Source of the DNA: Nocardia sp. | GTDB lineage: Bacteria > Actinomycetota > Actinomycetes > Mycobacteriales > Mycobacteriaceae | DNA: 6,737 nt | Direction of reading: 5' to 3' | Assembly: GCA_013361595.1 (NCBI GenBank) | Contig: JABFXT010000260.1 | Span: 1-6,737, forward strand | Shown here: positions 5,801-6,737 of the stretch, in pieces | How positions within the stretch are numbered: the first letter of the stretch is position 1 | How the letters are laid out: each line of letters begins with the position of its first letter | Position numbers and translations under genes: made by a program | The notes under the pieces: generated by a model | What the model saw: only the letters and a program-made list of their open reading frames with translations | The model's database searches: none | Told to the model about the DNA's origin: nothing

Positions 5801-6737
5801 CCCGGCACACCGGCCGAACAGGCGGTGGCCGAGGTGGTCGCGGAACTGCTCGGTAGCGATACCGTCGATATCGACGACGATTTCTTCGGCGCCGGTGGCG
5901 ACAGCATCACCGCGATCGGGGTCTGCACCCGGTTGCGGGAGCGCGGACTGATTCTCGCCCCGCAGGACCTGCTGACCCGCCGCAGTCTCGCCGACCTCGC
6001 CGCGGCCGCCGCAACCGCGGATCCCGCGGGCGATCCCGGCACCGCGCAGCCGCCGCACGCCGACACCGTCTCGATCGTGCTCCCGCCCGACGGCGCCACC
6101 GAACTCGCCGCCGCGTTCGGTCCGATCGCCGACGTACTGCCGTTGTCGCCGCTGCAGGAGGGTCTGCTGTTCCACGCACTGCGGGACGGCGCCGCCGATG
6201 TGTACACGCTCACCGCCCGTTTCGAACTGTCCGGTCCGGTGGATCCGGATCGGCTGGGCGCGGCGTTCGCGACCGTGCTGCGCCGGCATCCGAACCTGGG
6301 CGCGGCCTTCCGCTACGAGCAGTTCGACCAGCCGGTACAGGTGATCCCCCGGGAACCGCGGGTGGCCTGGCGGGTCGAGGACCTGCGCGACCGGCCGGCC
6401 GCGGCCGCCGAAGAGGCGGCGCTGGAGCTGGAGGCCCGGGCCGGTGCGGAAACCTTCGATATCGCCGAACCACCCCTGCTGCGAGCATTGCTCATCCGGG
6501 TGTCCGATACCGCGCACCGGCTGGTCCTCACGGCCCACCACCTCCTCGCCGACGGCTGGTCGGTGCCGATCGTGCTCCGCGAGATGCTCGCCCGCTACCA
6601 CGGTGAGCCGTTGCCCGAACCCGGCTACTACGGCAGCTATCTGGCATGGCTCGCCGCCCGCGACAGCGCCGCGGCGATCCGGCACTGGGGCGCGTATCTG
6701 GGTGGCTTGTCCGCGCCGAGACTGGTCGGTGCTCCCG
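2855..6737 (+). CDS. Non-ribosomal peptide synthetase, siderophore type, C-A-T-C... (3' end beyond window)
   Basis: Cytoplasmic multidomain enzyme that activates an amino acid as its aminoacyl-AMP, loads it on a phosphopantetheine arm and condenses it with an acyl or aryl donor. The GTG at 2855 has a strong ribosome binding site, and the family start [11 protein letters not shown] follows at residue 17. The frame is open to the right edge (1294 full codons, no stop). Approximate domains are C1 14-440, A 455-970, T 985-1054 and C2 from 1092. C1 resembles EntF and DhbF, which condense 2,3-dihydroxybenzoate from a separate aryl carrier; the overall plan resembles two-module DhbF. All catalytic motifs are intact, and there is no cyclisation, methyltransferase or epimerase domain in the visible part. 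The adjacent Fep-like importer and the upstream iron box support a siderophore role. A single TTA codon is at position 16. The product is unknown; no aryl-acid genes, MbtH-like partner or thioesterase are visible here. Confidence 0.96.
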   Translation, partial: MPAAVQDASGASDPGLPLTGPQLGIWNAQQFDPESGRYLVGEVLEISGDTPIDVTALAEAIRRTVAEAENMRLRFRDTATGPRQFVCDEPAVLQPMIDLRGAAEPRSLAHEAVALERHQAAQRCRGMVDRRLYNYTLIRLTDSEVWCVQLYHHLIVDGYSAALLSRRVAAHYTALRKGGEPPKATFGAIADLVADEQNYRDSEQFQEDQRYWREQLSPAPSLDGRGTVLGGAVERTIRAEAVLPVETLERLRSCTERYRITWADGLIACYAAYVQRLLGNSDVVLSMLMMGRVGRVALSTPAMAVNVLPLRLPVHAHDTVGELGVRVAQTLREMRRHQRYSGADLARDLSGFGAGELLHGIGMNLKVFDFALDFDGAEGVLRNVAGGPPEDLGLVVTPLPDKSVLLGFECDARTNDPETAYRRVAGLVRVVEAFTELDKVAVGTLELIDRDERERLLDGRAGPPAAAATESVPAAVDRMVAEYADSTVLVGGTRHYTGGELGGRVYRLARYLRARGVTPGRPVGVALPRTVDLVVALLAVWRAGGTYLPLDPEHPVPRLQTMIDDAAPVLVLTDSALAGELICPAVELDSEPVLDALRDYPDAPLTTAETGEIRGDHPAYVLYTSGSTGTPKGVVIDHTALAQLVAGHRDGIYADTVARAGGRRLTVAHTTSFAFDAALDPLLWLLDGHRIQLYDSEIRRDPAALVAAFRTDGVEVVDGTPTLAAALFAHGLAELAPRLLVLGGEACPPDLWQQVQRAGITAVNLYGPTEATVDAIGAPVHGTDPHIGVPLRGVRVYLLDNGLQVVADGQPGELYLAGTGIAQGYLGRPGVSAQSFVADPFGPPGSRMYRTGDRARWVPGRGYFYAGRADAQVKIRGHRIEIGEVEAALSGLPEVAAAVADIRDIAGRASLIGYIVAAPDSPDARTGPGDLGARLRNRLAESLPDAMVPTRIVVLDELPWTVNGKVDRTALPEPAEPTGGREPGTPAEQAVAEVVAELLGSDTVDIDDDFFGAGGDSITAIGVCTRLRERGLILAPQDLLTRRSLADLAAAAATADPAGDPGTAQPPHADTVSIVLPPDGATELAAAFGPIADVLPLSPLQEGLLFHALRDGAADVYTLTARFELSGPVDPDRLGAAFATVLRRHPNLGAAFRYEQFDQPVQVIPREPRVAWRVEDLRDRPAAAAEEAALELEARAGAETFDIAEPPLLRALLIRVSDTAHRLVLTAHHLLADGWSVPIVLREMLARYHGEPLPEPGYYGSYLAWLAARDSAAAIRHWGAYLGGLSAPRLVGAP
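2894..4174 (+). other. NRPS domain C1: N-terminal (starter-like) condensation domain
   Basis: The catalytic motif HHLIVDG is at residues 152-158 (second His H153, Asp D157). Other landmarks are [11 protein letters not shown] near the start, [31 protein letters not shown] and [14 protein letters not shown]. These match the layout of the first C domain of DhbF and EntF. It has HHxxxDG and not the DxxxxD motif of heterocyclisation domains, so it should form an amide and not an oxazoline or thiazoline ring. Being at the protein's N-terminus, it must receive its donor from another protein. Confidence 0.9.
4217..5764 (+). other. NRPS domain A: adenylation domain, probably for a basic amino acid
   Basis: Core motifs are all present: A2 [15 protein letters not shown]3 [11 protein letters not shown] (residues 623-633), A5 [12 protein letters not shown]6 [16 protein letters not shown]7 YRTGD, A8 [20 protein letters not shown] and A10 NGKVDR with the catalytic Lys at 965. 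Aligning by eye to GrsA gives pocket residues D676, A677, D680, D718, V741, G743, L765, V773, D774 and K965, i.e. DADDVGLVDK. The acidic residues at the positions equal to 239, 278 and 331 suggest Arg, Orn or Lys. There is no methyltransferase insertion between A8 and A9. Confidence 0.93.
5807..6016 (+). other. NRPS domain T: peptidyl carrier with GGDSI motif
   Basis: [14 protein letters not shown] carries the phosphopantetheine attachment Ser at residue 1017 (codon 5903-5905). The GGDSI form, rather than GGHSL, is the version often seen in carriers followed by an epimerase. An Ala/Pro-rich linker of roughly 35 residues separates it from the next condensation domain. Confidence 0.93.
6134..6737 (+). 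other. NRPS domain C2: second condensation domain (partial)
   Basis: It begins [16 protein letters not shown] at residue 1094 and has HHLLADG at 1228-1234 (Asp D1233), then [11 protein letters not shown] close to the window edge. The start resembles DCL-type domains such as the first C domains of TycB, GrsB and SrfAC (xxLSPMQEGMLFHA). The C-terminal half lies outside the window. Its presence shows that the enzyme has at least two modules. Confidence 0.9.

Noticed and set aside
6134..6559. C2 as a dual epimerisation/condensation domain
   Set aside because: The expected N-terminal HHxxxxxGD motif is not present near [14 protein letters not shown].
5048..6685. Long open frame of 545 codons on the - strand
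   Set aside because: It lies opposite the synthetase A, T and C2 domains, whose motifs are intact on the + strand. Its translation is Arg/Gly/His-rich and without recognisable motifs, as expected for a shadow frame in high-GC DNA.
1..6737. Insertion sequences, integrase sites, CRISPR arrays, tRNA or rRNA genes
   Set aside because: No transposase or integrase reading frame, no spaced direct repeats and no RNA-gene sequence were recognised; the window is filled by the four genes and one 151-base gap.

Overview
The window is high-GC DNA with every gene on the + strand. GTG starts, tightly packed genes and a near-consensus IdeR/DmdR-type iron box point to an actinobacterium. The style fits Mycobacteriales (Nocardia or Rhodococcus-like), but no marker gene here fixes the genus, so that placement is inference.

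Bases 1-2703 hold the end of an iron-siderophore ABC importer operon: a FepD-like permease cut by the left edge (1-762), a FepG-like permease (759-1838) that overlaps it by four bases, and a FepC-like ATPase (1849-2703) ten bases further on. The ATPase matches the ferric-enterobactin ATPase FepC through most of its length, so the imported ligand is probably a ferric catecholate or similar siderophore. The periplasmic-type binding protein is not in the window.

Bases 2704-2854 are intergenic. They carry a strong iron box (2754-2772) inside a longer imperfect dyad, a third AGGTT half-site 21 bp downstream of the first, a short hairpin and a clear ribosome binding site. The next gene therefore probably has its own iron-repressed promoter.

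From 2855 to the right edge runs one open frame, the N-terminal 1294 residues of a non-ribosomal peptide synthetase. The order is condensation (C1), adenylation (A), carrier (T), then the beginning of a second condensation domain (C2). C1 resembles the first C domain of EntF and DhbF, which take 2,3-dihydroxybenzoate from a separate aryl carrier protein. The A-domain pocket, read by alignment to GrsA, is DADDVGLVDK and has three acidic positions besides the invariant Asp, suggesting a basic amino acid.

Together the genes look like part of an iron-repressed siderophore locus in which the synthetase makes an aryl-capped peptide and the Fep-like importer takes the ferric complex back. Points worth a second look are the extended iron-box dyad, a single TTA codon at position 16 of the synthetase, the pocket code, and a GGDSI carrier followed by a DCL-like C domain with no epimerase between them.
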